Source: Muribaculaceae bacterium (GTDB lineage: Bacteria; Bacteroidota; Bacteroidia; Bacteroidales; G3-4614). Taken from it: a stretch of 43,975 nt of DNA. The notes under the pieces were generated by a model. It worked only from the letters and a program-made list of their open reading frames with translations. It did not search any database and was not told the DNA's origin. How positions within the stretch are numbered: position 1 is the first letter of the stretch; each line of letters starts with the position of its first letter. The translations under genes and the position numbers were made by a program. This document shows positions 17,501 through 27,589 of the stretch, piece after piece. The DNA lies in assembly GCA_017546805.1 (NCBI GenBank), contig JAFYRT010000047.1, forward strand, positions 1 to 43,975. The letters run 5' to 3'.

Positions 17501-18772
17501 CTCAAGGATGTCCCATACAACGGACTCTTTGCGGTCGATGATTTTTTTGGCAGATTTTACAGTCTTAACTATTCCACGCTCAATCAATTTGCGAATTACG
17601 AATGGTTTGTACAACTCTGCTGCCATATCTTTTGGTAGACCGCACTCGTGCATCTTCAACTCGGGTCCTACGACGATTACCGAACGAGCTGAATAGTCAA
17701 CACGTTTACCAAGTAGATTTTGACGGAAACGTCCTTGTTTTCCTTTCAAACTGTCTGAAAGTGATTTCAATGGACGGTTTGCCTCTGTTTTGAAGGCACT
17801 TGCTTTACGTGAGTTATCGAGCAATGAATCGACTGCCTCTTGCAACATACGTTTTTCGTTACGCAAGATTACATCCGGTGCTTTAATCTCGATTAATCGT
17901 TTCAAGCGGTTATTACGTATAATTACGCGACGGTATAGGTCATTAAGGTCAGAAGTTGCAAAGCGACCTCCATCCAATGGAACCAATGGACGCAATTCGG
18001 GTGGTATCACAGGAATTACGTTTAATACCATCCACTCAGGACGGTTAATTTCGCGAGATGAACGGAACGACTCTACTACTTGCAAGCGTTTCAATGCTTC
18101 ATTCTTACGTTGTTGTGAGCCATCTGTGCTTGCACGGTGACGCAACTCGTATGATAATGCATCCAAGTCGATACGCATCAATAAATCTTGAACTGCCTCG
18201 GCTCCCATTTTTGCAATGAATTTGTCGGGGTCAGAATCCTCAAGATATTGGTTCTCTGCTGGAAGTGTATCTAATATATCAAGATACTCCTCTTCTGACA
18301 ATAAATCGTATGCTGATAATGAGTCAGATTTAACACCTGGCTGGATTACCACATATTTTTCGTAGTAGATAATAGCATCCAACTTTTTAGTGGGCAAACC
18401 TAACAAATATCCGATTTTGTTGGGCAACGAACGGAAATACCAAATGTGTGCAACAGGGACTACCAATTGAATATGTCCTGTACGCTCACGACGCACTTTT
18501 TTCTCAGTTACCTCTACACCACAATGGTCGCAGACGATACCGCGATAGCGTATTCTTTTGTATTTTCCACAAAAACACTCATAATCCTTAACGGGTCCGA
18601 AAATTCTTTCGCAGAATAATCCGTCGCGCTCAGGTTTATAGGTGCGGTAATTTATAGTCTCGGGTTTCAACACCTCTCCGCGTGAGCTGATTCTTATCTC
18701 CTCGGGCGATGCCAATCCGATTGTAATTTTCGAGAAATTACTTTTTACCTTACTATCTTTTTTATATGCCAT
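14513..18772 (-). CDS. rpoC: RNA polymerase beta' subunit
   Basis: A 1419-residue catalytic subunit of RNA polymerase. The N-terminal zinc ribbon is visible as YECFCGKY...IVCDHCG. The Mg-binding active-site motif NADFDGDQ starts at N469, and the bridge-helix and trigger-loop region is intact. A second cysteine cluster ([13 protein letters not shown]) marks the other zinc site. The product assembles with RpoB and alpha in the cytosol. It is the last gene of the operon, 89 bp after rpoB, with a strong terminator downstream. The start [23 protein letters not shown] matches the Bacteroidales beginning. No upstream Shine-Dalgarno. Confidence 0.98.
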   Translation of the reverse strand: MAYKKDSKVKSNFSKITIGLASPEEIRISSRGEVLKPETINYRTYKPERDGLFCERIFGPVKDYECFCGKYKRIRYRGIVCDHCGVEVTEKKVRRERTGHIQLVVPVAHIWYFRSLPNKIGYLLGLPTKKLDAIIYYEKYVVIQPGVKSDSLSAYDLLSEEEYLDILDTLPAENQYLEDSDPDKFIAKMGAEAVQDLLMRIDLDALSYELRHRASTDGSQQRKNEALKRLQVVESFRSSREINRPEWMVLNVIPVIPPELRPLVPLDGGRFATSDLNDLYRRVIIRNNRLKRLIEIKAPDVILRNEKRMLQEAVDSLLDNSRKASAFKTEANRPLKSLSDSLKGKQGRFRQNLLGKRVDYSARSVIVVGPELKMHECGLPKDMAAELYKPFVIRKLIERGIVKTVKSAKKIIDRKESVVWDILEHVMKGHPVLLNRAPTLHRLGIQAFQPRMIEGKAIQLHPLACTAFNADFDGDQMAVHLPLGNEAILEAQILMLGSHNILNPANGAPITVPSQDMVLGLYYITKMRKGDKGEGLTFYGPEEAEIAYNEGKVTLHAHIKVIVKDLDENGNIVEVMRETSVGRVLVNQLVPDEVGYINAIFTKKSLRDIISRVIKVCGMVRAAQFLDDIKNLGYRMAFKGGLSFNLSDVIIPEEKEKLIQEGYEKVEQIVADYNMGFTTYNERYNRIIDAWTRVNTELSKILMNQLTNDKQGFNSVFMMLDSGARGSREQICQLSGMRGLMAKPQKSGAEGGQIIENPILANFKEGLSVLEYFISTHGARKGLADTALKTADAGYLTRRLVDVAHDVIIHEEDCGTLRGLVCTELKNNKETVATLYERILGRVSVHDVQHPITGEIIVEAGQEITEKIAQQIEDSPIERVEIRSVLTCESKKGVCAKCYGRNLATGKMVQKGEAVGIIAAQSIGEPGTQLTLRTFHVGGIASNIETVSNVMSRYDGVLEIDELRTVDAKDESGKDIMVVVGRLAEMRIVDPHTKIVLTSTNIPYGSKLYFNDGATVKKGDVICEWDPFNAVIISEATGKLQFENVIEGVNYKLESDEQTGFSEKIIIESKDHTRIPSALIMDADGNVERSYSLPLGAHLMVEEGQEIKAGDILVKIPRAVGKAGDITGGLPRVTELFEARNPSNPAVVAEIDGEVKLGKIKRGNREIIVTSKTGEEKKYLVSLSKQILVQENDYVRAGTPLSDGSITPADILAIKGPTAVQEYIVNEVQDVYRLQGVKINDKHFEVIVRQMMRKVTIVDPGDTRFLEQQIVDKLEFMEENDRIWGKKVVVDAGDSQNLRPGQIVTARKLREENSLLIRRDQKPVEVRDAVPATSEQNLQGITRAALQTTSFMSAASFQETTKVLNEAAINGKVDRLEGMKENVICGHLIPAGTGQRQFNKLIVGSREEFEKLVETATEE

Positions 18773-18805
18773 ATTTTTATATATAAACAGATTTGGTAAT
18801 TAATT

Positions 18806-18840
18806 GGTTAGGAGCACAAGGCGAGCCTTGCGCTCTAACC
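18806..18840 (-). other. Hairpin in the rpoB-rpoC spacer
   Basis: GGTTAG-G-AGC-A-CAAGGC pairs with GCCTTG-C-GCT-CTAACC, giving a long GC-rich stem with one bulge and one mismatch around a 2-3 nt turn. No T-run follows on the minus strand, so it is unlikely to terminate. It may be an mRNA processing or stability element between the two large subunits, or a palindromic repeat unit. Confidence 0.6.
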
Positions 18841-18861
18841 GTCTATTTTTTTGGATTCTTA

Positions 18862-21800
18862 TTAATCTAACTTAATGCTTAATCCTAATCCTCTTAACTC
18901 GTGAAGCAATACGTTAAGTGACTCAGGGATACCCGGTGTTGGCATCTTCTCGCCCTTAACAATGGCCTCGTATGCTTTTGAACGTCCTACTACGTCGTCA
19001 CTCTTAATTGTCAAGATCTCTTGTAGTATGTGTGACGCTCCAAATGCTTCAAGTGCCCAAACCTCCATCTCTCCGAAACGTTGACCTCCGAACTGAGCTT
19101 TACCTCCTAGAGGTTGTTGTGTAATTAGAGAGTAAGGACCGATTGAACGTGCGTGCATTTTGTCTTCAACCATGTGACCAAGTTTCAACATATAGATTAC
19201 TCCTACAGTAGCTGGTTGGTCAAAACGCTCACCTGTGTGTCCGTCGTATAGGTATGTTTTACCGTAACGTGGAACTCCGGCTTTATCTGTCCACTCGTTA
19301 AGATCGTCAAGGCTTGCTCCGTCAAAGATAGGAGTTGCAAACTTCTCACCTAACTCGCGACCTGCCCATCCTAATACTGTCTCGAAAATTTGTCCCAAGT
19401 TCATACGAGAAGGCACACCAAGTGGGTTCAACACTATATCTACAGGTGTTCCGTCCTCCAAGAATGGCATATCCTCTTGACGTACTACACGTGAAACGAT
19501 ACCTTTGTTTCCGTGACGTCCCGCCATCTTATCACCAACACCGATTTTACGTTTCTTGGCGATGTATACTTTTGCCATCTTCATGATGCCCGAAGGTAAT
19601 TCGTCTCCGATTGACAAGTCTGCTTTTTTACGGCGCAACTCTGCATCAATCTCCTTAGATTTTTTAAGGTAGTTGATGATTGTTTGACGTATCAAATCGT
19701 TCTTCTCGTTGTCGGTTGTCCACTTGCTAACTTGTACCAATGTGTAATCCAACTCCATCAACGCTTTTTGTGAGAACTTAGCTCCTTTAGGAATAATCTC
19801 TATACCCAAGAAGTCTTTTACGCCTTGAGATGTTTTACCTTTGGTCAAAGTATTTAGCTTGTCGATAAGGATTGTTTTCAATGCCTCTTGACGTGCTGCG
19901 TACTCTTCCTCCAATGGTTGCAACTCTGTTTCGAGTTTTTTGCCTTTTTTCTTCTCTGCTTTTGAGAATAGGTTGGTTGCGATTACTACACCTTTCAATG
20001 AGGGTGATGCTTTCAATGATGCATCTTTTACATCGCCTGCTTTGTCTCCAAAGATTGCACGCAATAGTTTTTCCTCTGGTGAAGGATCTGACTCTCCTTT
20101 AGGAGTAATCTTACCAATCATAATATCGCCGGGAGCTACATGTGCTCCTACGCGAATGATTCCGCGCTCGTCAAGATCTTTTGTTGCATCTTCACTTACG
20201 TTAGGAATATCGGCTGTCAACTCCTCCATTCCGCGTTTTGTTTCGCGAACCTCAAGAGTATACTCGTCAACGTGTACCGATGTCAATATATCTTCGCGTA
20301 CTATACGCTCGTTAAGTACGATAGCATCCTCATAGTTGTATCCCTTCCATGGCATGAAGGCAACTTTAAGGTTACGTCCCAATGCTAACTCTCCGTTTTC
20401 AGTTGAATATCCCTCTGTTAGGATATCGCCCTCAACAACTCTTTGTCCTTTTTTACAGATAGGACGAAGGTCGATTGTTGTGCTTTGGTTTGTTTTACGG
20501 AACTTAGGTATGTTGTACTCTTTTACCGAAGACTCGAAGCTTACAAATTCCTCGTCCTCTGTGCGGTCGTAGTTGATGCGGATTGTTGTTGCATCTACAT
20601 ACTCGATTACACCGCTTCCTTCGGCTGTGATTTGTGTACGTGAGTCACGAATCAATTGTCCTTCCAAACCTGTTCCTACGATAGGAGCCTCGCTACGCAA
20701 TAGAGGTACTGCCTGGCGCATCATGTTAGATCCCATCAACGCACGGTTAGCATCGTCGTGCTCAAGGAAAGGAATCAATGATGCCGCAATTGATGCGATT
20801 TGTGTAGGCGATACGTCCATCAATGCAACCTCTGTTGGAGGTACAACGGGGAAGTCGGCATTCAAGCGTGATTTAACACGTGTGCGAATGAATGTTCCAT
20901 CCTCGTTAAGCGGAGCATTTCCTTGTGCAATGATTTGGTTCTCTTCTACCTCGGCAGTCAAATATGTGATACCGTTCTCTGAAAGGTCAACTTTTCCGTT
21001 CTCAACTTTACGATATGGAGTCTCAATGAATCCTAAATCGTTAATCTTTGCGTATACACAAAGAGATGATATCAAACCGATGTTTGGTCCCTCAGGAGTC
21101 TCGATAGGACATAGACGTCCGTAGTGTGTATAGTGTACGTCACGTACCTCGAAACCTGCTCTATCGCGAGAAAGTCCTCCAGGTCCTAACGCCGACATAC
21201 GACGTTTGTGAGTTATCTCAGCCAATGGGTTAGTTTGGTCCATGAATTGAGACAACGCATTTGTTCCGAAGAATGTGTTGATTACCGATGAAATTGTTTT
21301 TGCATTAATCAACTCAACGGGAGTAAACACCTCATTGTCGCGAACATTCATGCGGTCGCGTATTGTACGTGCCATACGAGCCAATCCGATTCCGAATTGG
21401 TTATATAGTTGCTCTCCAACTGTACGTACACGACGGTTGCTCAAGTGGTCAATATCGTCAACGTCAGCGTGAGAGTTAATCAACTCAATTAGATATTTGA
21501 TAATCTCTACAATATCCTCATTTGTCAAGACTTTAATGTCAGGCGATGTTGAAAGATTCAACTTTTTGTTCAAACGATAACGTCCTACCTCGCCCAAATC
21601 GTAACGTTTGTCAGAGAAGAATAGGTTGTTGATTACCTCTCTTGCACTTGCATCATCAACAGGGTCTGCACTGCGCAATAGACGGTAAATGTGTGTTACA
21701 GCCTCTTTCTCAGAGTTACTTGAGTCTTTTTTAAGAGTGTTGTAGATAATTGCATAATCAGATGTTACTTGATCGTCTTTATGCAATAGGATTGAGGGTG

Positions 21801-22665
21801 TTCCAACCTCCAAAATCATGTCGATGTGCTCCTCTTGAAGGATAGTCTCACGCTCAACAACTAGGTCGTAACGCTCAATTGATACTACCTCGCCGGTATC
21901 CTCATCTACATAATCTTCAAAGCTGGTACGTGATATACGTGCAGCCAAACGACGTCCCAAACATTTTTTCAAGTTTGTTTTGTTGACTTTTACCTCGTCT
22001 GCCAATCCGAATATATCAAGTATGTCTTTGTCGCTCTCAAATCCGATTGCACGAAGAAGTGTAGTTACGGGTAACTTCTTCTTACGATCGATGTAAGCGT
22101 ACATAACATTGTTTATATCTGTTGCGAATTCAATCCAAGATCCTTTGAAAGGAATAATTCTCGCAGAGTATAACTTTTTACCATTTGTGTGTAAACTTTG
22201 TCCAAAGAATACACCTGGAGAACGGTGTAATTGTGATACTACTACACGCTCTGCTCCATTTATGATGAAGGTACCCTTCTCTGTCATATAAGGGATGGGC
22301 CCTAAATATACGTCTTGTATTTTTGTTTCGAACTCCTCGTGCTCGGGGTCGGTACAATATAGTTTTAGTTTAGCCTTTAGTGGCACACTATAAGTTAGTC
22401 CTCTTTCGAGACATTCGTCTATTGTATATCGGGGGGGATCAATGTAATAATCTAAAAACTCCAATACAAAGTTGTTGCGAGTGTCTGTGATAGGAAAGTT
22501 CTCTGCAAATACTTTATACAAACCCTCGTTTTTGCGTTTTTCTGGAGGGGTATCCAATTGGAGAAAATCTTGGAAAGATTTTAATTGCACTTCCAAAAAA
22601 TCAGGATATGATAGCGGATTTTTAATGGAAGCAAAATTTATTCGCTGTTTTACGTTCGAAGCCAT
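18862..22665 (-). CDS. rpoB: RNA polymerase beta subunit
   Basis: A 1267-residue beta subunit. I start at the second in-frame ATG ([17 protein letters not shown]). The ATG three codons upstream adds only MRT and Bacteroidales orthologues begin near this point. The rifampicin-binding segment reads [24 protein letters not shown] with the sensitive-type residues at the usual resistance positions (Asp in DQTN, His in THKRR, Ser in MSALG). The C-terminal clamp motif with [15 protein letters not shown] is intact. It is preceded by a 190-bp leader with an attenuator-like hairpin after rplL. Confidence 0.97.
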   Translation of the reverse strand: MASNVKQRINFASIKNPLSYPDFLEVQLKSFQDFLQLDTPPEKRKNEGLYKVFAENFPITDTRNNFVLEFLDYYIDPPRYTIDECLERGLTYSVPLKAKLKLYCTDPEHEEFETKIQDVYLGPIPYMTEKGTFIINGAERVVVSQLHRSPGVFFGQSLHTNGKKLYSARIIPFKGSWIEFATDINNVMYAYIDRKKKLPVTTLLRAIGFESDKDILDIFGLADEVKVNKTNLKKCLGRRLAARISRTSFEDYVDEDTGEVVSIERYDLVVERETILQEEHIDMILEVGTPSILLHKDDQVTSDYAIIYNTLKKDSSNSEKEAVTHIYRLLRSADPVDDASAREVINNLFFSDKRYDLGEVGRYRLNKKLNLSTSPDIKVLTNEDIVEIIKYLIELINSHADVDDIDHLSNRRVRTVGEQLYNQFGIGLARMARTIRDRMNVRDNEVFTPVELINAKTISSVINTFFGTNALSQFMDQTNPLAEITHKRRMSALGPGGLSRDRAGFEVRDVHYTHYGRLCPIETPEGPNIGLISSLCVYAKINDLGFIETPYRKVENGKVDLSENGITYLTAEVEENQIIAQGNAPLNEDGTFIRTRVKSRLNADFPVVPPTEVALMDVSPTQIASIAASLIPFLEHDDANRALMGSNMMRQAVPLLRSEAPIVGTGLEGQLIRDSRTQITAEGSGVIEYVDATTIRINYDRTEDEEFVSFESSVKEYNIPKFRKTNQSTTIDLRPICKKGQRVVEGDILTEGYSTENGELALGRNLKVAFMPWKGYNYEDAIVLNERIVREDILTSVHVDEYTLEVRETKRGMEELTADIPNVSEDATKDLDERGIIRVGAHVAPGDIMIGKITPKGESDPSPEEKLLRAIFGDKAGDVKDASLKASPSLKGVVIATNLFSKAEKKKGKKLETELQPLEEEYAARQEALKTILIDKLNTLTKGKTSQGVKDFLGIEIIPKGAKFSQKALMELDYTLVQVSKWTTDNEKNDLIRQTIINYLKKSKEIDAELRRKKADLSIGDELPSGIMKMAKVYIAKKRKIGVGDKMAGRHGNKGIVSRVVRQEDMPFLEDGTPVDIVLNPLGVPSRMNLGQIFETVLGWAGRELGEKFATPIFDGASLDDLNEWTDKAGVPRYGKTYLYDGHTGERFDQPATVGVIYMLKLGHMVEDKMHARSIGPYSLITQQPLGGKAQFGGQRFGEMEVWALEAFGASHILQEILTIKSDDVVGRSKAYEAIVKGEKMPTPGIPESLNVLLHELRGLGLSIKLD

Positions 22666-22799
22666 TGTACGCAATTAATTATTTGAATTTATAAAGTCTC
22701 TAAATTTATTTTAAGCCAATGTCTTATTTTGTCGCATAAGCCTTACTCCCTATGTGCTGAAAATGAGAGATTTAGAAGACCTATTTTAATTTAATGCAC

Positions 22800-22839
22800 A
22801 AAAAGGTAAAGAGCCCTCTACTTTTGAGGTCTCTTTACC
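22800..22839 (-). terminator. Attenuator-like hairpin between rplL and rpoB
   Basis: On the minus strand a 9-bp stem GGTAAAGAG/CTCTTTACC, extended by an inner GAG/CTC, is followed directly by five T residues. It lies about 20 bp after the rplL stop and 130 bp before rpoB, on the operon's coding strand. A partial terminator here would lower RNA polymerase expression relative to ribosomal proteins, as is known for the rplL-rpoB junction of E. coli. A smaller CCTG/CAGG hairpin lies at 22846-22857. Confidence 0.75.
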
Positions 22840-22861
22840 ATAAGCCTGAAAACAGGAAGTA

Positions 22862-23236
22862 TTATTTAAGTTCAACTTCTGCTCCTGCCTCTTCAAGTTG
22901 TTTTTTCAAACCTTCTGCGTCTGCTTTAGCAAGACCTTCTTTGATTACGCTAGGTGCGCCATCTACCATCTCTTTAGCCTCTTTCAAGCCAAGACCTGTA
23001 AGTTCTTTAACTGCTTTAACAACTGCAAGTTTGTTTGCTCCAGCTGATTTAAGTACTACGTCGAATGAAGATTTCTCCTCAGCTGCCTCAGCTGCTGCTG
23101 CAGGTCCGGCTGCTACTGCTACTGCTGCTGCAGCAGGTTCGATTCCGTACTCGTCTTTCAAAATTTGTTTAAGCTCACTTACCTCTTTAACGGTCAAGTT
23201 TACTAATTGTTCTGCAAAAGCTTTAATGTCTGCCAT
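22862..23236 (-). CDS. rplL: 50S ribosomal protein bL12 (L7/L12)
   Basis: A 124-residue stalk protein. The N-terminal dimerisation helices (1-33), an Ala/Pro/Val-rich flexible hinge (35-53) and the globular factor-binding domain with [18 protein letters not shown] are all in place. It binds bL10 in multiple copies and recruits elongation factors. It follows rplJ by 41 bp and precedes the attenuator that separates it from rpoB. Confidence 0.98.
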   Translation of the reverse strand: MADIKAFAEQLVNLTVKEVSELKQILKDEYGIEPAAAAVAVAAGPAAAAEAAEEKSSFDVVLKSAGANKLAVVKAVKELTGLGLKEAKEMVDGAPSVIKEGLAKADAEGLKKQLEEAGAEVELK

Positions 23237-23277
23237 TTTAGTTATAATTTAATAATGTTTTACAATTTAATTTTTGA

Positions 23278-23790
23278 TTATTTTTTCTCAAGAGTTTCCA
23301 AAACTCCGTGGATTGTGTTTGCTCCTGACTCAAGAGCTGAAATAACTCCTTGTACAGGGCTTTCCAACATAGCGATAACGTCGGCGATAAGTTCGTTTTT
23401 GCTCTTAACTGCAACAAGTGCGTCAAGTTGTGTCTCATCGTAGAATGACTCCTCTACGTAAGCTGCTTTGTAACGTACTTTATCGTTTTTCTTTGCGAAT
23501 TCTTTAATCAATTTCGCAGGTGCGTTACCAGTGTTTGAAAGCATCAATGTGGTAGAACCTTTCAATGCTGAATAAAGTGGAGAGTAATCTGTATCTAGAG
23601 TCTCCAACGCTTTTTTCAACAATGTGTTCTTAACAACCATTAATTTGATTTCCTTACCAAAGCACGCACGACGCAATGCGCTTGTAGCCTCTGCATCGAG
23701 AGATGTTGTATCGGCAAGGTAGAAGTGGCTGTACTCTTTAAGAGTAGCACCAATCTTTTCAATAATAATGCCTTTATCTTCTTTTTTCAT
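23278..23790 (-). CDS. rplJ: 50S ribosomal protein uL10
   Basis: A 170-residue stalk base protein. It has the N-terminal rRNA-binding domain with 'MVVKNTLLKKAL' near residue 52 and a C-terminal helix for bL12 dimers. In many bacteria the L10-L12 complex represses its own mRNA leader. Here rplA ends only 13 bp upstream, leaving little room for a separate leader. Confidence 0.97.
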   Translation of the reverse strand: MKKEDKGIIIEKIGATLKEYSHFYLADTTSLDAEATSALRRACFGKEIKLMVVKNTLLKKALETLDTDYSPLYSALKGSTTLMLSNTGNAPAKLIKEFAKKNDKVRYKAAYVEESFYDETQLDALVAVKSKNELIADVIAMLESPVQGVISALESGANTIHGVLETLEKK

Positions 23791-23803
23791 AGTGCTTTAG
23801 TTT

Positions 23804-24502
23804 TTAAATCTCTTCAACAGTTTTAGGATCAACTTTGATACCGGGGCTCATAGTAGTTGAAAGATATACGCTCTTAACGTATGTTCCTTTAGCTGCAGTT
23901 GGTTTAAGTTTGATGATTGTAGCCATAAACTCTTTAACGTTCTCAGCGATTTTTTGAGCATCGAACGAGATTTTACCTACTGAAGTGTGTACGATACCAC
24001 CTTTATCAACTTTAAAGTCGATTTTTCCTTGTTTTACCTCTTTTACTGCTTTACCAATCTCGTTGGTTACTGTTCCACTCTTTGGGTTTGGCATAAGACC
24101 ACGAGGTCCTAATACACGTCCAAGAGCTCCAAGTTTACCCATAATAGCGGGCATTGTTATAATTACGTCGATATCGGTCCAACCACCTTTGATTTTCTCG
24201 ATATACTCGTCTAATCCTACATAATCTGCTCCTGCAGCTTTAGCGTCTGCTTCTTGATCAGGGGTACATAGTGCCAACACGCGTACTTGTTTACCAGTTC
24301 CGTTAGGTAGAGATACAACACCTCTTACCATTTGGTTAGCTTTACGAGGGTCTACGCCCAAACGTACGTCAATATCAACTGATGCATCGAATTTTGTGAA
24401 AGTAATCTCTTTCAACAATTCAGCAGCTTCTTTGAGTGAGTACATCTTCCCTGCTTCAATTTTCTCAGAGGCAATTTTTTGATTTTTTGTCAATTTACTC
24501 AT
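23804..24502 (-). CDS. rplA: 50S ribosomal protein uL1
   Basis: A 232-residue protein of the L1 stalk. The conserved L1 signature is visible as the run '[27 protein letters not shown]' around 123-149. It follows rplK by 15 bp on the same strand, the standard L11-L1 pair. In other bacteria L1 autoregulates this pair by binding the mRNA leader, but no obvious mimic was picked out here. Confidence 0.98.
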   Translation of the reverse strand: MSKLTKNQKIASEKIEAGKMYSLKEAAELLKEITFTKFDASVDIDVRLGVDPRKANQMVRGVVSLPNGTGKQVRVLALCTPDQEADAKAAGADYVGLDEYIEKIKGGWTDIDVIITMPAIMGKLGALGRVLGPRGLMPNPKSGTVTNEIGKAVKEVKQGKIDFKVDKGGIVHTSVGKISFDAQKIAENVKEFMATIIKLKPTAAKGTYVKSVYLSTTMSPGIKVDPKTVEEI

Positions 24503-24517
24503 TTCAATTGAAGTTTA

Positions 24518-24961
24518 TTAGTTATTAACCGGGAATTCTCCTGTTACGGTGATACCCATACTTCTAGCTGTGCCTGCAACCATAGTCATAGCAGCCTCAA
24601 GTGAAAAACAGTTTAAGTCAACCATTTTGTCTTGAGCGATACCTTTAACTTGTTCCCAAGTGATTGAAGCAATTTTTTTACGGTTAGGCTCTGCCGATCC
24701 TGATTTAGCTTTAGCAGCCTCAAGCAATTGAATTGCTACAGGGGGAGTCTTAACGATAAAATCAAAAGTTTTGTCCGCATAGTAAGTAATAACTACGGGA
24801 AGTACTTTTCCTGCTCTGTCTTGAGTGCGGGCATTGAATTGCTTGCAAAACTCCATAATGTTGATACCCTTAGAACCTAGTGCGGGTCCTACTGGAGGAG
24901 AGGGGTTCGCTGCACCACCTTTAATTTGCAATTTAATTTGTCCAGCAATTTCTTTAGCCAT
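24518..24961 (-). CDS. rplK: 50S ribosomal protein uL11
   Basis: A 147-residue protein of the GTPase-associated centre. The proline-rich switch '[25 protein letters not shown]' begins near residue 18, and the C-terminal rRNA-binding domain ends in '[10 protein letters not shown]'. It lies 60 bp downstream of nusG. A weak purine stretch (AAGAGAAAA) precedes the start, but it is not a strong Shine-Dalgarno. Confidence 0.98.
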   Translation of the reverse strand: MAKEIAGQIKLQIKGGAANPSPPVGPALGSKGINIMEFCKQFNARTQDRAGKVLPVVITYYADKTFDFIVKTPPVAIQLLEAAKAKSGSAEPNRKKIASITWEQVKGIAQDKMVDLNCFSLEAAMTMVAGTARSMGITVTGEFPVNN

Positions 24962-25021
24962 TTTTCTCTTTTTTGTTTAGATTGTTAAATCATTGGAGCT
25001 TCACGTTCGTAACCACGCTTA

Positions 25022-25576
25022 TTACTCCTTTTCTACTTGCATAAAGTTAAGTTCCAACGGTGTTTTACGTCCGAATATCTTAACCATTACCTTAAGCGTT
25101 CTTCTCGCATCATTAACCTCTTCAATAATTCCGGTCATTCCACTAAAAGGTCCGAATGTTACTTTCACACTCTCACCTACTGTGTAAGGAATCATTAACT
25201 CTTCAGCTTCTTGATGCTCGTCAACCGACCCTAACATTCTGTTTACTTCTGAAGGACGTAGTGGGTCAGGATTTATTCCTCCACCCAAGAATCCAATCAC
25301 GTTAGTGGTATTACGAAGTATATGTGGTACTTCTCCTACTAAACATGCTTCAACAAAAACATAACCGGGATAAAGATTTCTCTCAGTTGTCACCCTTTTT
25401 CCATTGCGTACTGAATATATCTTTTCGGTAGGAATCAAAACTTGGAACACATGTTTGCCGAGGTCGCTTTTGGCAATCTCTGCATCAAGATACTCCTTAA
25501 CTTTAAGTTCCTTACCGCTGATGGCACGCAAAACAAACCACCCTCTTTTGGGCGCTTTCTTCACTGTCTCAGACAT
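25022..25576 (-). CDS. nusG: Transcription termination/antitermination factor NusG
   Basis: A 184-residue protein with an N-terminal NGN domain (GWFVLRAISGKELKVKEYLD..., including YPGYVFVE) and a C-terminal KOW domain (VGESVKVTFGPFSGMTGIIEEV). It binds RNA polymerase and couples transcription to translation. It lies 14 bp after secE, the widely conserved secE-nusG pair. Confidence 0.97.
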   Translation of the reverse strand: MSETVKKAPKRGWFVLRAISGKELKVKEYLDAEIAKSDLGKHVFQVLIPTEKIYSVRNGKRVTTERNLYPGYVFVEACLVGEVPHILRNTTNVIGFLGGGINPDPLRPSEVNRMLGSVDEHQEAEELMIPYTVGESVKVTFGPFSGMTGIIEEVNDARRTLKVMVKIFGRKTPLELNFMQVEKE

Positions 25577-25590
25577 AATAGTTACGCAAA

Positions 25591-25782
25591 TTAAATGTGT
25601 TGGTAAACAAATTTAAGAACGTGCTCAAAGCACTGATCCATTGCAAATACAACTAGTGCAATTATGAGGGAAGCAGTCATAACTACAACAGCACTATTGC
25701 TCAACTCAGACTTAGTTGGCCAAGATACCTTATGAATCAATTCATCATAAGAGTTCTTTATATTAGCAAATATTTTTTTCAT
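25591..25782 (-). CDS. secE: Preprotein translocase subunit SecE
   Basis: A 63-residue single-span SecE: a short amphipathic N-terminus with HKVSWPTKSEL, then a hydrophobic segment at about 33-53. I start at the internal Met (MKKIFANIKNSYDEL). A longer frame beginning 45 bp upstream only adds residues read through the 3' part of tRNA-Trp and so is not real. It acts in the inner membrane with SecY, the first step for T9SS cargo such as the giant adhesin. Confidence 0.95.
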   Translation of the reverse strand: MKKIFANIKNSYDELIHKVSWPTKSELSNSAVVVMTASLIIALVVFAMDQCFEHVLKFVYQHI

Positions 25783-25797
25783 ATTCGTAGAATTTAG

Positions 25798-25870
25798 CAC
25801 GGGTGGAGAGGCTCGAACTCCCGACACCTGGTTTTGGAGACCAGTGCTCTACCAACTGAGCTACACCCGT
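25798..25870 (-). tRNA. tRNA-Trp (CCA)
   Basis: A 73-nt cloverleaf. Acceptor stem ACGGGTG/CACCCGT, D arm with AGCTCAGTTGGTAGAGC, anticodon stem CTGGT/ACCAG with loop CTCCAAA (anticodon CCA), and T arm GGGAGTTCGAGCCTCTCC with one stem irregularity. Discriminator base is G. The CCA end is not encoded. It lies between tuf and secE and is probably cut from the operon transcript. Confidence 0.95.
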
Positions 25871-25923
25871 AAATTCAGCCGACCTATTTCTAAGTCGGCT
25901 GAGGTTTATTTGATTGTTTTAGA

Positions 25924-27111
25924 TTAGTCGATAATCTCAGTGATTTGACCAGAACCTACTGTACGACCTCCCTCACGGATTGCGAAACGAAGACCTTCGC
26001 TGCAAGCTACAGGAGCAATAAGTTCAACGTTGATTGTAACGTGGTCGCCTGGCATTACCATCTCAGTTCCCTCAGGAAGAGTGATTTGTCCTGTTACGTC
26101 CAATGTACGGATGTAGAATTGAGGACGATAGTTGTTGTGGAATGGAGTGTGACGTCCACCCTCTTTCTCTGTAAGAACGTAGATTTGTGCTTTGAATTTA
26201 GAGTGAGGTTTAACTTGTCCTGGGTGACAGATAACCATACCACGTTTGATTTCGTTTTTGTCGATACCACGAAGCAATAGACCTACGTTATCACCAGCTT
26301 CACCTTGTCCAAGAAGTTTACGGAACATCTCAACACCAGTTACAACTGATTTTTTACCCTCTGCTCCAAGACCGATGATTTGAACCTCGTCACCAACTTT
26401 GATGATACCAGTCTCAACACGACCTGTAGCAACTGTACCACGACCAGTGATTGAGAATACGTCCTCAACAGGCATCAAGAAAGGTTTGTCGATGTCACGT
26501 GGAGGAAGTGGAATCCACTCGTCAGCTGCAGCCATAAGCTCCATAACTTTAGCTTCCCACTCTGGCTCTCCGTTCAATGCACCAAGTGCAGAACCGCGGA
26601 TGATAGGAGTATTGTCTCCGTCGTACTCGTAAGAAGAAAGAAGATCTCTCATCTCCATCTCAACAAGTTCCAAAATCTCCTCATCGTCAACCATATCACA
26701 TTTGTTCAAGAAAACAACGATACGAGGAACGTTTACTTGACGAGCCAAAAGGATGTGCTCACGAGTTTGAGGCATAGGTCCGTCTGTTGCAGCACATACG
26801 ATGATAGCACCGTCCATTTGAGCAGCACCAGTTACCATGTTTTTAACGTAGTCAGCGTGTCCAGGACAGTCAACGTGTGCATAGTGACGGTTCTCTGTTT
26901 CGTACTCTACGTGTGAAGTATTAATTGTAATACCACGCTCTTTTTCCTCTGGAGCGTTGTCGATTTGGTCAAATGATTTCAACTCTGAAAGACCAGCTTT
27001 AGCCAATACAGTAGTAATAGCAGCGGTCAAAGTGGTTTTACCGTGGTCAACGTGACCGATAGTACCAATATTTACGTGCGGCTTCGTACGTTTAAATTCT
27101 TCTTTAGCCAT
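25924..27111 (-). CDS. tuf: Elongation factor Tu
   Basis: A 395-residue GTPase that delivers aminoacyl-tRNA to the ribosome. The G1 motif GHVDHGKT is at 19-26, with DCPGH and NKCD further on, and domains 2 and 3 complete the usual length. It sits between tRNA-Thr and tRNA-Trp/secE, an arrangement like the E. coli tufB locus where tRNA genes precede tuf. No Shine-Dalgarno; the leader before the ATG is A/T-rich. Confidence 0.99.
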   Translation of the reverse strand: MAKEEFKRTKPHVNIGTIGHVDHGKTTLTAAITTVLAKAGLSELKSFDQIDNAPEEKERGITINTSHVEYETENRHYAHVDCPGHADYVKNMVTGAAQMDGAIIVCAATDGPMPQTREHILLARQVNVPRIVVFLNKCDMVDDEEILELVEMEMRDLLSSYEYDGDNTPIIRGSALGALNGEPEWEAKVMELMAAADEWIPLPPRDIDKPFLMPVEDVFSITGRGTVATGRVETGIIKVGDEVQIIGLGAEGKKSVVTGVEMFRKLLGQGEAGDNVGLLLRGIDKNEIKRGMVICHPGQVKPHSKFKAQIYVLTEKEGGRHTPFHNNYRPQFYIRTLDVTGQITLPEGTEMVMPGDHVTINVELIAPVACSEGLRFAIREGGRTVGSGQITEIID

Positions 27112-27177
27112 AATAGTTTATTTTTTTAAATGATTAGCTTATCTATTTCGTGCGCCAGCTGTATTTCTCAGCGTGAG

Positions 27178-27249
<72 letters not shown>

Positions 27250-27256
27250 GGTTTTG

Positions 27257-27329
27257 AGCGGGAAACGGGGCTCAAACCCGCGACCCTCAGCTTGGAAGGC
27301 TGATGCTCTATCAACTGAGCTATTCCCGC
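27257..27329 (-). tRNA. tRNA-Gly (TCC)
   Basis: A 73-nt cloverleaf with acceptor GCGGGAA/TTCCCGC. The anticodon stem TCAGC/GCTGA has loop CTTCCAA (anticodon TCC), and the T arm is CGGGTTTGAGCCCCG. The discriminator is T. CCA is not encoded. Spaced 7 bp from tRNA-Thr and tRNA-Tyr, so the three form one processing array. Confidence 0.95.
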
Positions 27330-27336
27330 AAATGTG

Positions 27337-27419
27337 TGGGCGAAGATGGATTCGAACCACCGAAGTCGTAAGACAGCAGATTTACAGTCTGCCCCATTTG
27401 GCCACTCTGGTATTCGCCC
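27337..27419 (-). tRNA. tRNA-Tyr (GTA)
   Basis: An 83-nt class II tRNA. Acceptor GGGCGAA/TTCGCCC, anticodon stem GCAGA/TCTGC with loop CTGTAAA (anticodon GTA), a long variable arm, and T arm with GGTTCGAATCC. Discriminator A. It is the first gene of the core expression transcript. Confidence 0.95.
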
Positions 27420-27427
27420 TAAAATTG

Positions 27428-27465
27428 AGGCGGCCTCTCTTTTTAATATATTAAATTAACCGCCT
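27428..27465 (-). other. Second leader stem before the tRNA array
   Basis: AGGCGG/CCGCCT arms enclose a 26-nt AT-rich loop that itself contains the perfect palindrome TTTAATATATTAAA. On the minus strand it is followed by CAATTTT, then tRNA-Tyr. It could be a processing or attenuation structure; the U-run is too poor to call a terminator. Confidence 0.4.
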
Positions 27466-27482
27466 TAATATACTAGTTTCAA

Positions 27483-27534
27483 TTTCGCACCCTGACCGGA
27501 AGGTTAGCTTCGCTGGCGCACCAGGGTTTCGAAA
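27483..27534 (-). promoter_or_regulatory. 5'-terminal leader hairpin of the tRNA-tuf-rpl-rpoBC transcript
   Basis: On the minus strand TTTCG-aa-ACCCTG pairs with CAGGGT-g-CGAAA. Inside, a further GAAG-CTAAC-CTTC hairpin is flanked by CC/GG, so most of the 52 nt can pair. The best promoter lies just upstream, with transcription expected to start at about 27536. The RNA would therefore begin almost directly with this stem. A role in stability or feedback control is inference. Confidence 0.6.
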
Positions 27535-27541
27535 TCGGATG

Positions 27542-27571
27542 CAAAGATATGTATAGTTTTTTAATTACAAA
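27542..27571 (-). promoter_or_regulatory. Promoter of the tRNA-tuf-secE-nusG-rpl-rpoBC operon
   Basis: Minus strand: TTTG (27568-27571), an 18-bp spacer, then TATCTTTG (27542-27549). This is a full match to the Bacteroidetes primary-sigma consensus TTTG-N18-20-TAnnTTTG. It lies between raiA and the tRNA array, on the correct strand for the whole core operon. Confidence 0.8.
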
Positions 27572-27589
27572 AATTTTTTGCAACTTTTT

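Noticed and set aside
21174-21300. Rifampicin-resistance changes in RpoB
   Set aside because: The cluster reads [24 protein letters not shown], with sensitive-type residues at the common resistance positions.
25783-25827. N-terminal extension of SecE (MSGVRASPPVLNST)
   Set aside because: It reads through the 3' end of tRNA-Trp. SecE homologues start at the internal Met.
27254-27454. Plus-strand frame across the tRNA-Gly and tRNA-Tyr genes (begins MSGKRGSNPRPSAWKADALS)
   Set aside because: It is the reverse complement of tRNA genes. This peptide is a common mis-annotation over tRNA-Gly and nothing supports translation.
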